A DNA stretch of 19,356 bases from Planctomycetota bacterium (GTDB lineage Bacteria > Planctomycetota > SZUA-567): assembly GCA_031270145.1 (NCBI GenBank), contig JAISYD010000097.1, positions 1-19,356 on the forward strand, written 5' to 3'. This document shows, piece by piece, positions 1-6,220 of this stretch; position 1 is the stretch's first letter; each line of letters starts with the position of its first letter. The notes below the pieces were generated by a model. That model ran no database searches and had not been told where the DNA came from. It saw nothing but the letters and a program-made list of their open reading frames with translations. The position numbers were made by a program, and so were the translations under genes.

Positions 1-50
1 ATCGCCATTTTTTCCGCGTTATTTCCATATTTTCCCGCTTTTCTCCGGTT

Positions 51-73
51 CGGGCGGCTTGACAAGCCGCCCG
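51..73. repeat. perfect inverted repeat / hairpin
   Basis: A 10-bp perfect inverted repeat (arms 51-60 and 64-73) is separated by a 3-nt spacer and would form a strong stem-loop on either strand. It lies downstream of the ISAzo13 transposase remnant on the minus strand. No T-run follows on either side, so it is not a canonical intrinsic terminator. The rest of 1-155 shows no coding signal. Confidence 0.5.
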
Positions 74-155
74 CCGGGCTGGCCAATTGACTCATTCTTC
101 TTTTTTCAGGGGCAACTAAGTATCTGTCACGAAATAACTATACCATCTTTCTGAC

Positions 156-397
156 TTAGCGCGGTTCTATTGTATAGTTCCAATTTCCATGGAAAGCGGC
201 TGGGGAAATTTTCAATTCGGTCATCTCTTTTTTGTCTATGCTCTTGCCGATGGGGTAGCGCCGTTTGTCGAGCTTGCACATGACCCGTGGCCCCTTGCAG
301 GTGGTGATTCGAGAGATCAGGTTAACTATCGTCTCGTAGCTGATTAATGGTTTGCCGCGCCAATTGATGCGGATAAACGAAAACAGGCGGTGTTCGA
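156..397 (-). pseudogene. ISAzo13-family transposase, C-terminal fragment
   Basis: On the minus strand the last ~80 codons read as the C-terminal end of an ISAzo13 (Rhodopirellula-type) DDE transposase. Recognisable family blocks are EHRLFSFIRINWRGKPLIS, YETIVNLI, CKLDKRRYPIGKSID, FHGNWNYTIEPR and then a stop (TAA at 156-158). The N-terminal and catalytic part, most of the gene, is absent: immediately upstream (about 393-399) the sequence switches to a hisS-like reading frame. The reading frame stays open by chance beyond the junction to ~644, but that extension is not transposase. It is therefore a dead 3' remnant left by deletion or recombination. The outer inverted repeat of the element could not be identified. 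Family assignment rests on remembered motifs, not a search. Confidence 0.8.
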
Positions 398-541
398 CTC
401 GAAAACCGGGGTGCGGACGCGGGCGTAGCCGTAGTTCCGGAAAAGTTCGGCCGCGAGGGACAGCGCCTTGTCGAAGCGATCCCCCTCCGGGCCGAAATAC
501 TCGCGCGTCCCCTCGATGGCGCGGAATTGGGGCCGATTCAT
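395..541 (-). pseudogene. hisS: histidyl-tRNA synthetase 5' fragment
   Basis: About 48 codons on the minus strand match the N-terminus of class II histidyl-tRNA synthetase: RAIEGTREYFGPEG corresponds to the family's GTRDxxPxE motif, and GYARVRTPVFES to the motif-1 region GYxxIRTPxFE. The start ATG (539-541) is preceded by GGGAGAG at 4-nt spacing, a good Shine-Dalgarno, so the 5' end is intact. After ...PVFES the homology stops and the ISAzo13 transposase remnant begins; a stop follows at 344. A functional HisS is over 400 residues, so this copy cannot charge tRNA. Because hisS is essential, an intact copy or a substitute must exist elsewhere. HisZ, a paralogue, was considered, but GTRE and RTPVFE fit HisS better. 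Confidence 0.72.
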
Positions 542-750
542 TTGCTCTCCCTGTGTGGACATCGCCCCCGCGAGGCGTCCAGCCTTTTGCAACATTTGCC
601 CAAAGGAGAAGTTGGAGCTTGTCCGGCCAGGTTTGGCAAGGCAATTTTTAACCTTGCCCGGTTCCGCGGCCCTTTTTCCGCCCGGCGGCGTTCGCCGCGA
701 AAAACCCGTCGGACTGTTTTGTCAGGACTGTTTCCGGGAGCGAATAATGC
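542..750. other. intergenic region upstream of the hisS fragment
   Basis: This GC-rich stretch lies between the divergently oriented hisS fragment and the HTH regulator gene. It contains a short GCGGCG/CGCCGC inverted repeat (685-698) but no recognisable RNA gene, and its short open frames lack ribosome binding sites. It presumably holds the old hisS promoter and leader on the minus strand; no clear promoter boxes could be assigned. Confidence 0.4.
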
Positions 751-790
751 GCGGTTAAATTCCGTTAAATTCGGTTAAAGTCAGTTATCC
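751..790 (+). repeat. four phased 10-bp direct repeats (possible operator)
   Basis: Four consecutive 10-nt units read GCGGTTAAAT, TCCGTTAAAT, TCGGTTAAAG and TCAGTTATCC; the first three share GTTAAA and the fourth is degenerate. They sit 12 bp upstream of the -35 box of the HTH-MFS promoter. Spacing of one helical turn puts each copy on the same DNA face, as expected for a cooperative regulator site or an UP-like element. The adjacent HTH protein is the obvious candidate ligand, but that is inference. Confidence 0.6.
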
Positions 791-802
791 GGCAATCAAC
801 TG

Positions 803-830
803 TTGCAAAACGGCAATGATATGGTATAAT
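803..830 (+). promoter_or_regulatory. sigma70-type promoter for the HTH/MFS genes
   Basis: The -35 box TTGCAA (803-808) and a consensus -10 TATAAT (825-830) are 16 bp apart, with an extended -10 TGG just before it (822-824). The start codon of the HTH gene lies 25 bp past the -10 box, giving a short leader with GGAGG at 844-848. Confidence 0.7.
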
Positions 831-855
831 CGATAATATTGATGGAGGGCCTGAT

Positions 856-1281
856 ATGGATAATGAAGTCATGAATCTTGAACAAGTGATTGAATTTTTT
901 GGGGTTAGCGAACGCACAATAATTAGGCATTTGCGTGAGGAACGGATTCCCGCGAGAAAAATTGGGCGCGAATGGCGATTTAGCCGGACAGCTCTATTGG
1001 AATGGTTGGGGGAAGGTAATTCCGTGGATTATCAAAACCAGGCGGAGCAATTCCGTGTCGCAACGGATACGACGGCCGTGACGTCCGATCTGTTGGAAGA
1101 AATTCGGAAATCCGCCGGCAGACTCATGGAAAACGGGGCGAATATCCGGGCGTTGCTCCCTGACTTGAAAGAGAATATTTCTTTGCCCGGGAAAACGACA
1201 TTGCGGATTAGCTATAAACGGGAGCGTGAAGTCGAAAAATTGACGTTCAAGATTTTCTGGTTGTTGAAAGACGCCCAATAG
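856..1281 (+). CDS. excisionase/MerR-type helix-turn-helix regulator
   Basis: This is a 141-residue protein. Residues ~5-52 form an excisionase-family (HTH_17) winged helix: the block NLEQVIEFFGVSERTIIRHL is helix-turn-helix, and IPARKIGREWRFSRTALLEWL is the wing and following helix. The C-terminal ~85 residues match nothing I recognise; they look helical and charged, perhaps for dimerisation or ligand sensing. The start is fixed by GGAGG 7 nt upstream and a promoter directly before it. Only 13 nt separate it from the MFS gene, so the two form an operon, and the protein may bind the phased 10-bp repeats upstream. Codon use is more A/T-ending than in the downstream TRAP genes. It acts as a DNA-binding protein in the cytoplasm; its regulatory target is inferred. 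Confidence 0.75.
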   Translation: MDNEVMNLEQVIEFFGVSERTIIRHLREERIPARKIGREWRFSRTALLEWLGEGNSVDYQNQAEQFRVATDTTAVTSDLLEEIRKSAGRLMENGANIRALLPDLKENISLPGKTTLRISYKREREVEKLTFKIFWLLKDAQ

Positions 1282-1294
1282 GGAACGGGACGCC

Positions 1295-2530
1295 ATGTCG
1301 AAACAACCGGCCTCAAGGAAGCGATTCGCCGTTTCCAACATTGTCATACTGGGTCTTGTGAGTTTTTTCACCGACCTGAGCGTTGAGATGGTTTATCCGA
1401 TACTGCCGCTGTACCTTACGTCGGCGTTGGGGGCGACTCCCGCCATTGTCGGCATTATCGAGGGTATTGCGGAAAGCCTCGCAAGCGTTTTGAAACTGTT
1501 CTCCGGCATGATTGCCGACAAGTACAACAACAAAAAACAGCTTGCTTTTTTCGGCTACTCCGCCTCGTTCTTGAATAAAGCCATTATTCTGCTTTCAACC
1601 TCGTGGCCGGGCATTTTGCTCGCCCGGATTGCGGATCGTTTCGGCAAAGGCGTACGGACCGCCCCTCGTGACGCTTTAATCGCGGAATCCGCCGAAAACG
1701 GGAAGCTCGGCAAGGCATACGGCCTGCATAAGGCCTTTGATATGACGGGGGCTTCCATCGGCATTTTGCTGGCGTTCGTTCTGCTGGATTCTTCCGACGC
1801 CGACGGGTTCCGCAATATCTTTGCCATTTCTATGATACCCGCCTTAATCGGGCCCTTGTGCGTTCTGTTCGTGAAAGGCGGCAAGCGGGAAACGAACGTC
1901 AAAAAGTTGAATTTCAAGTGGAAGGAGCTTGATGCCCGGCTGAAATTGTTCCTCGCCGTCATCTTCTTGTTTACGCTCGGCAATTCGTCCAACGCCTTTA
2001 TATTGCTTCGGGCGGCAAACGCGGGCTTTTCTTCCCGCGACGCGATATTGCTCTATTTTGTGTTCAATGTCGTCGCGTCCGTTTTATCATATCCCGTCGG
2101 TAGGCTGTCGGATGGAATAGGGCGCAAGTACACGCTATGCGCGGGATATTTCCTGTATGGGGTTGTGTATCTCGGCATTGGGATGTCAAACTCGGCGGCG
2201 GCTTTTTGGGGCTTGTTTGCCTTGTACGGCGTGTACACGGCGCTCACGGCGGGCGGCGAAAGGGCGTTGATTGCGGAGCTTGCTCCGGCGCGGTTGAAAA
2301 GCGGCGCGTTGGGGCTTCACTCCGCGATCGCGGGGGCGGGGTTGCTCCCCGCTTCGTTGATAGCGGGAGCGTTATGGGATGCGTTGGGGCAATCCGCGCC
2401 GTTTATGCTTGGCGGCGTGTTGGCTTTGGTCGCGTCTGTCGCCGTTTTCATTGCGCTTGGCGGAAAACGCGCGGCCGGTTGCGGACTTTTGTCGCTGCCT
2501 CCGCGTGGAGCCGATCGACAACGCGGCTGA
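1295..2530 (+). CDS. MFS permease with IS-derived C-terminus
   Basis: This 411-residue inner-membrane protein has about 12 hydrophobic segments and clear major facilitator signatures. SFFTDLSVEMVYPILPLYL lies at the N-terminus, and ADRFGKGVRTAPRDALIAES between segments 4 and 5 is typical of a subfamily of proton-driven permeases with unknown substrate. A second-half loop motif, VGRLSDGIGRKYT, is also present. It probably exports a drug or small molecule, but the substrate cannot be read from sequence. The transmembrane core ends near residue 390 (FIALGGKR). The last ~20 residues, up to the stop at 2530, are read out of frame through an IS66-type transposase remnant, so the native C-terminus was lost or replaced. 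It follows the HTH gene by 13 nt and is probably co-transcribed and regulated with it. Confidence 0.82.
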   Translation: MSKQPASRKRFAVSNIVILGLVSFFTDLSVEMVYPILPLYLTSALGATPAIVGIIEGIAESLASVLKLFSGMIADKYNNKKQLAFFGYSASFLNKAIILLSTSWPGILLARIADRFGKGVRTAPRDALIAESAENGKLGKAYGLHKAFDMTGASIGILLAFVLLDSSDADGFRNIFAISMIPALIGPLCVLFVKGGKRETNVKKLNFKWKELDARLKLFLAVIFLFTLGNSSNAFILLRAANAGFSSRDAILLYFVFNVVASVLSYPVGRLSDGIGRKYTLCAGYFLYGVVYLGIGMSNSAAAFWGLFALYGVYTALTAGGERALIAELAPARLKSGALGLHSAIAGAGLLPASLIAGALWDALGQSAPFMLGGVLALVASVAVFIALGGKRAAGCGLLSLPPRGADRQRG

Positions 2531-2765
2531 GCGTTCCATCCGCCCGGCGGCGCTATGGCGCGGGATCGGCTCCGGCGCGCGGTCCGAACGCGGGAGGCGA
2601 TTCGTCGAACGGAGGCCGACGCCGCGGGTGAGTTGCCGGCTGCGGGGCGTGGGCGTGGTTGAGTTCGTCAAGAATGCCGTCGCCGCGGGGAGAAACGGCG
2701 GTGCCGCGCCGCCATTGCTCCCGGAGAAGGTTCAGCCCGCGGCTTCACGGGAAACTGGCTGCTGA
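2497..2765 (+). pseudogene. IS66-type transposase, C-terminal remnant
   Basis: In a frame different from the MFS gene, the stretch RVEPIDNAAERSIRPAALWR, then SERGRRFVER and CRLRGVGVVEFVKNAVAA, matches the C-terminal region of IS66-family DDE transposases (typical form VEPxNNAAERxLRPxVLWRK...SEAGSRFVER). The catalytic Asp residues, most of the transposase and any accessory ORFs are missing, and no element ends were found. The final residues after PPLLPEK are not recognisable. The remnant overlaps the 3' end of the MFS gene and stops 50 nt before dgkA, marking a recombination scar between the two halves of the island. Confidence 0.7.
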
Positions 2766-2815
2766 ACGCTTGCCTGTTGCAGGCGTGTTTGAGAACGTTG
2801 AATGGGGATTTGGCG

Positions 2816-3181
2816 ATGATCAGGCTATTAATCAGGGCTCCAAGGCGATTCAAAAAATCGTTCGGCTATTCGTGGGACGGACTCAAGGCCGTCTTTGTCA
2901 AAGAGGAATCGTTTCGGCTTGAAAGCATGGCGTTTATCATTGTTTTTGTCCTGCTGGCCGTATCTTCGTGGCCGATATGGAAGAAGCTGGCTTTGATTGC
3001 GGCCTATCTTCTTGTTCCTCTCGCCGAGATTTTCAATTCCGCAATCGAGGATATATGCGACGGCATCACGCATGACCGTCGGCCATTTATAAAAGCCGCG
3101 AAGGACAAGGGTGCGCTGGCCGTGCTCATGGCGATTGTCATTAACGTATTGGCCTTGATTGCGCTGATGACCTGCGGGTGA
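2816..3181 (+). CDS. dgkA: diacylglycerol kinase (DgkA)
   Basis: This 121-residue integral membrane kinase phosphorylates diacylglycerol to phosphatidic acid using ATP. It carries the family hallmarks: GYSWDGLKAVF and KEESFRLE near residues 17-36 (E. coli: GYSWKGLRAAW, NEAAFRQE), the catalytic block AEIFNSAIEDICDGI at 70-84, and KAAKDKGALAVL at 93-104. Three transmembrane helices are visible and the length equals that of E. coli DgkA. The ATG at 2816 is preferred because homology starts just after it and GGGG lies upstream; an in-frame start at 2777 would lie in IS-derived sequence. Only 25 nt separate it from the eptA-like gene, so they form an operon in which DgkA can recycle diacylglycerol released by the transferase. 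Confidence 0.9.
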   Translation: MIRLLIRAPRRFKKSFGYSWDGLKAVFVKEESFRLESMAFIIVFVLLAVSSWPIWKKLALIAAYLLVPLAEIFNSAIEDICDGITHDRRPFIKAAKDKGALAVLMAIVINVLALIALMTCG

Positions 3182-3206
3182 AAAATTTAACTTGAGGAGT
3201 GCGATT

Positions 3207-4847
3207 ATGATTCGAAGGGATTTCGGCAGCCAGTGGGCGGTGGCCGCGTGTGCGGCGTATTTCTCCACCGTGTTGAATATCAGCTTTTGGCGATTTGTCC
3301 TGTCGCGTTTGGATTTTTCCAAAGCCGGAACGGCGGTGTTCGCCATGAGTATGCCCATAGTTCTTTTTCTGGTTTTTTACGCCGCATTTTCCCTCTTGGT
3401 ATGGCCTTGCGTCGCCAAACCGCTCATGGCCGTTCTGCTCGTGATTTCCTCCGCCGCATGCTATTTTATGTTCAAACTCAATGTCATCATTGATTCGGAA
3501 ATGATTCGAAACGTATTTGAGGCAAGACCGCATGAGGTATTTGAAATGGTGACGGTTGGCGGCGTGCTCTGGGTCGCGTTTCTTGGCGTCGTTCCCGCGA
3601 CGGCGTTCTTTTTTATAAGGATTCGGTATCGGGCGATTCATCGCGAACTGCTCGGGCGCATCGTTTATGTCGCCGGTTCGCTCTTTTTGTTGATCGTGTT
3701 GGCGTTCGTCTTTTTTAAGGACTATGCCGCCGCTGGAAGAAACAACAAGATGGCGGGAAAGTTTCTCAATCCGTTCAACTACATTACCTCGACTTTAAGC
3801 TATTTAAGGAAACAGGCGCGGCGGGATCTTCCCTTCGTCGTCATTGATGAGACGCCCGAGCATGTTCCGTATGAGGACCCTTGCTTGACCGTTGTTGTCC
3901 TTGTGATTGGCGAAACCGCCAGAGCGATGAATTTTTCGCTGAATGGCTATGGACGCGAGACCAACCCCAAGCTTTCCGGGCAGGATATCGTTAATTTTCC
4001 CCGCGTTATGGCCAGCGGCACGGCCACCGCGTTTTCTCTTCCATGCATGTTTTCGCCTCTCGGGCGGAAGGATTTTGACATTGACTTGTCGTACAGAAGC
4101 GAAAACTTGCTGGATATTGTCCAAAAGGCGGGATATGACGTCGTGTGGCTTGATAATCAGGGCAGCAGCAAAGGCGTTGCTGATCGCGTAACGACGGTTG
4201 ATCTTATGAATGAAGGGAACAATAAGTTCAGAAACGGCGATACTTTTTTTGACGAGGTCCTTTTGGACGGTTTGGAGGGGCGAATTGCCAATCTGAAAAA
4301 AGATACGGTAATCGTTCTCCACATGATGGGAAGCCATGGCCCAAGCTATTACCGGCGATACCCGAATGAATTCCGCGTTTTTACTCCAACTTGCGATACT
4401 GCCGAAATTCAGAATTATCCTCGCGAGGAGATCGTGAACGCCTATGACAATACGATTCTTTACACCGACCATGTGGTTTCCGGAGTCATCGACATACTTA
4501 AGCGATTCCCGCAGCATGAGGCGGGAATGATTTTCATATCCGATCATGGCGAATCGCTTGGCGAGAACGGACTGTATCTTCATGGAATACCGTATTCGAT
4601 CGCTCCCATTGAGCAAATTCACGTTCCCATGGTATTGTGGATGTCCGAAACAATGCGGCGGGAGGATTACGTCGATTATGAGGGGCTGAAAAACGGCGCC
4701 GGTGAAATGGAACTATCTCATGACCATTTTTTTCACTCGATATTGGGATTGGTTGAAATCGATACCGAACTCTATGATCCCGCATTGGATTTGTTTGGAA
4801 AATTCCGTTCAAAGGATTTGCCCAATGGGCGGGGTGTGAAAAGGTAA
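3207..4847 (+). CDS. eptA: phosphoethanolamine-lipid A transferase (EptA/MCR family)
   Basis: This 546-residue inner-membrane enzyme transfers phosphoethanolamine from phosphatidylethanolamine to lipid A, reducing binding of cationic peptides such as polymyxins. About five N-terminal transmembrane helices (to ~residue 175) precede a periplasmic sulfatase-fold domain. Metal and catalytic sites align with MCR-1: E236 in GETARAMNF, nucleophile T274 in SGTATAFS, H372 and H377 in LHMMGSHGP, D446/H447 in SDHGESLGENG, and H459 in YLHG. Length matches EptA (547) and MCR-1 (541). The ATG at 3207 follows GAGGAG by 7 nt; an upstream in-frame TTG at 3192 overlaps that site and is rejected. Oddly, the paired cysteines of MCR/EptA disulfides are mostly missing; only C280 and C396 remain at those sites. 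Lower GC and IS scars suggest acquisition. Other lipid or glycan acceptors remain possible. Confidence 0.9.
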   Translation: MIRRDFGSQWAVAACAAYFSTVLNISFWRFVLSRLDFSKAGTAVFAMSMPIVLFLVFYAAFSLLVWPCVAKPLMAVLLVISSAACYFMFKLNVIIDSEMIRNVFEARPHEVFEMVTVGGVLWVAFLGVVPATAFFFIRIRYRAIHRELLGRIVYVAGSLFLLIVLAFVFFKDYAAAGRNNKMAGKFLNPFNYITSTLSYLRKQARRDLPFVVIDETPEHVPYEDPCLTVVVLVIGETARAMNFSLNGYGRETNPKLSGQDIVNFPRVMASGTATAFSLPCMFSPLGRKDFDIDLSYRSENLLDIVQKAGYDVVWLDNQGSSKGVADRVTTVDLMNEGNNKFRNGDTFFDEVLLDGLEGRIANLKKDTVIVLHMMGSHGPSYYRRYPNEFRVFTPTCDTAEIQNYPREEIVNAYDNTILYTDHVVSGVIDILKRFPQHEAGMIFISDHGESLGENGLYLHGIPYSIAPIEQIHVPMVLWMSETMRREDYVDYEGLKNGAGEMELSHDHFFHSILGLVEIDTELYDPALDLFGKFRSKDLPNGRGVKR

Positions 4848-5417
4848 GCGTTCGGTGGCGCGAACGCGGCGGGTTGCTCGGCGGGATTGGGCCGCGCTTC
4901 TTCCGGCGACTCCCTCGCCGGCGCCCCGCCCCTCCCGCGTTATATCGCCCCGGTATGCGGGGTGTCCCGTCCATTGTTGAAACAGCCAGTTGCCCTCACG
5001 GACGAAATATCTCACATCTTGCTACAAAGCCTGCCCGGCGCATCCGTTATCGGCCTTCACTCCCTCTGGCGGCGGAGCGCTTTCCGGAGTATAGCCCGGT
5101 CCTTGTGATTCCGCAAGCGCCGAAAGCCGCTTGTGCGCAAAATTCAGGACGCAACCAAAGACCGCGACATTTGCAATTTTATCGTGTAGAAGCTTCCCCA
5201 TTCCGGCCGGGCCTGGGTCGAGTCCTGGCCAGGCCTGGACCGGAGCCGTCGCCAGCCAAAATGGTCCCGACGGTCACGGAGGCTGATCCCCTCCGACCCG
5301 TCGCCGGGCACTCAAGGACGCGCCATGCGGGGCCGCTTCCCGGCGGTCGTGTTTTTTTGTCTTTGTCCCGCCCCGGCGGGAAGTCGACCATCCTGTAAAT
5401 TTCCCAGCCTTTGCGCC
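4848..5417. other. 570-bp intergenic region, no convincing gene
   Basis: No open frame here has both a ribosome binding site and family-like sequence. It contains a small hairpin (CCCCG arms, 4948-4962) that could weakly terminate eptA transcription, an imperfect inverted repeat at 5269-5302, and CCCGCC/GGCGGG at 5367-5380. Base composition shifts from the A/T-richer island to the GC-rich background, so the right boundary of the island probably lies here. Confidence 0.4.
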
Positions 5418-5430
5418 AAGGAGGATCGTT

Positions 5431-5646
5431 ATTAAGAAGAAAGAGGCCGAATTGCTGCGGGAACGTTTCGTGGCGGCGTACGCCGGCAACGCCGCCGAGG
5501 CCGCCTTCGTCGCCGAGGCGAAGGAAAAGGAAGCGGCCGAGATGGAGGATGGCGAAGCGTACTGGCACGGGAAGGTCGAAGGATTCGGAATGGCCGGCCT
5601 GTCCCAAGTGGGCCGATGGAACCAGCCAGCCGAAGAAGCAAAATAG
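5431..5646 (+). CDS. small hypothetical protein, probable ATT start
   Basis: This ORF encodes 71 residues, highly charged and alanine-rich (FVAAYAGNAAEAAFVAEAK, then EAAEMEDGEAYWHG), with no family I recognise. It shows strong third-position G/C bias like neighbouring genes. No ATG, GTG or TTG lies at a proper distance from the excellent Shine-Dalgarno AAGGAGG (5418-5424), but an in-frame ATT at 5431 sits 6 nt after it and is followed by AAG AAG AAA, a typical start context. TTG at 5452 is the first standard start codon but lies 27 nt from that site. Alternatives are a mutated or mis-sequenced ATG, or a decayed gene. It ends 27 nt before the next small ORF and probably forms a pair with it. 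Function unknown. Confidence 0.5.
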   Translation: MKKKEAELLRERFVAAYAGNAAEAAFVAEAKEKEAAEMEDGEAYWHGKVEGFGMAGLSQVGRWNQPAEEAK

Positions 5647-5673
5647 CCGCAACTACTTGAAAAATCAGGAGAA

Positions 5674-5991
5674 ATGGTGAAAATGGCTGACGCCACCTCC
5701 AAGGCGAAAACGATGAAATGTCCGCCGATCAGGAAGACGGAGGAAGCCGAACCCGCCGCCAAGCCGCCTGAAAAACCGGGGGAAATGGCGAAGACGGTGG
5801 CCGCCGCCGCCAAGCCGGAAACGGCGAAATGTCCGCCGATCGAGAAGACGGAGGAAGCCGAATCCGCCGTCAAGCCAGCCGCCAGGCGACCCAAGCCGCC
5901 GGGTATATTTTATCCGCCGGCGGAGGAGGAGGTGGGCATCCGGGTCGGCAGTTTCCCGGCCTGCGCCACCTCTTTTTTGGACTTTGACTGA
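5674..5991 (+). CDS. small repeat-containing hypothetical protein
   Basis: This 105-residue protein is low in complexity, rich in Lys, Ala, Glu and Pro, and contains two copies of a block built on KCPPIxKTEEAExAxKP, 37 residues apart. The C-terminal third (PPGIFYPPAEEEVGIRVGS...) is different and not repetitive. No signal peptide or membrane segment is visible and no family is recognised. AGGAGA (5667-5672) precedes three in-frame candidates: ATG 5674 (very close), GTG 5677 and ATG 5683; the true start may be either of the later two. It follows the ATT-start ORF by 27 nt and is followed by the TRAP operon promoter. Two single Cys residues in CPP repeats could bind metal or a partner, but this is speculation. 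Confidence 0.5.
   Translation: MVKMADATSKAKTMKCPPIRKTEEAEPAAKPPEKPGEMAKTVAAAAKPETAKCPPIEKTEEAESAVKPAARRPKPPGIFYPPAEEEVGIRVGSFPACATSFLDFD
5716..5876 (+). repeat. in-frame direct repeat, 50-bp units with 111-bp period
   Basis: Two 50-bp copies, 5716-5765 and 5827-5876, differ at about 4 positions. Their offset of 111 bp is a multiple of three, so the encoded block KCPPI...KTEEAE...KP is duplicated in frame inside the small hypothetical protein. Confidence 0.75.
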
Positions 5992-6018
5992 ATCGGTATT
6001 GGCCGCGGGTTTTTCTTT

Positions 6019-6047
6019 TTGCCAAAACTCATGGGATCGCATATAAT
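6019..6047 (+). promoter_or_regulatory. sigma70-type promoter for the TRAP operon
   Basis: TTGCCA (6019-6024) and TATAAT (6042-6047) are separated by exactly 17 bp. The expected transcription start is near 6054, about 165 nt before the dctP start codon. Confidence 0.7.
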
Positions 6048-6053
6048 TATTAT

Positions 6054-6220
6054 TGACTATAGGGGACTGCGCCCCATCGTTTCGCTACGGGGTTCTCTAG
6101 CTATTCCATCTTGATTTAGATGCGCTTGCTTATGCCTAAGGCAAACCTGTCAAGCTTGGCGGGACTCCGTGTCCTGTTTTCGCGTTGGTTATTTTCGCCC
6201 CGAATTGAAAGGAGCAATGT
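6054..6220 (+). promoter_or_regulatory. long 5' leader of dctP
   Basis: About 165 nt lie between the predicted transcription start and dctP. The region has G/C-rich short stems, for example GGGG/CCCC at 6062-6075 and GCC/GGC at 6136-6144, and is not coding. It matches no riboswitch I can recognise. AAAGGAG (6208-6214) is the ribosome binding site of dctP. Post-transcriptional control is possible but not shown. Confidence 0.35.

Noticed and set aside
395..541. HisZ (ATP phosphoribosyltransferase regulatory subunit), suggested by nearby hisI
   Set aside because: GTRE and VRTPVFES match HisS more closely, and hisI lies almost 9 kb away on the other strand without other his genes.
5150..5235. 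tRNA-like T-arm sequence (GGGTCGAGTCC) in the intergenic region
   Set aside because: No D-arm, anticodon arm or acceptor stem can be drawn upstream, and the T-loop lacks the invariant TTC.
5357..5380. T-rich run next to CCCGCC/GGCGGG as an intrinsic terminator
   Set aside because: On the plus strand the T-run comes before the stem, and on the minus strand it becomes an A-run after it; neither works as a terminator.
5274..5894. 206-codon open frame on the minus strand
   Set aside because: It is antisense to two small plus-strand ORFs with ribosome binding sites; its repeats of IGGHF type are the reverse reading of the KCPPI duplication.
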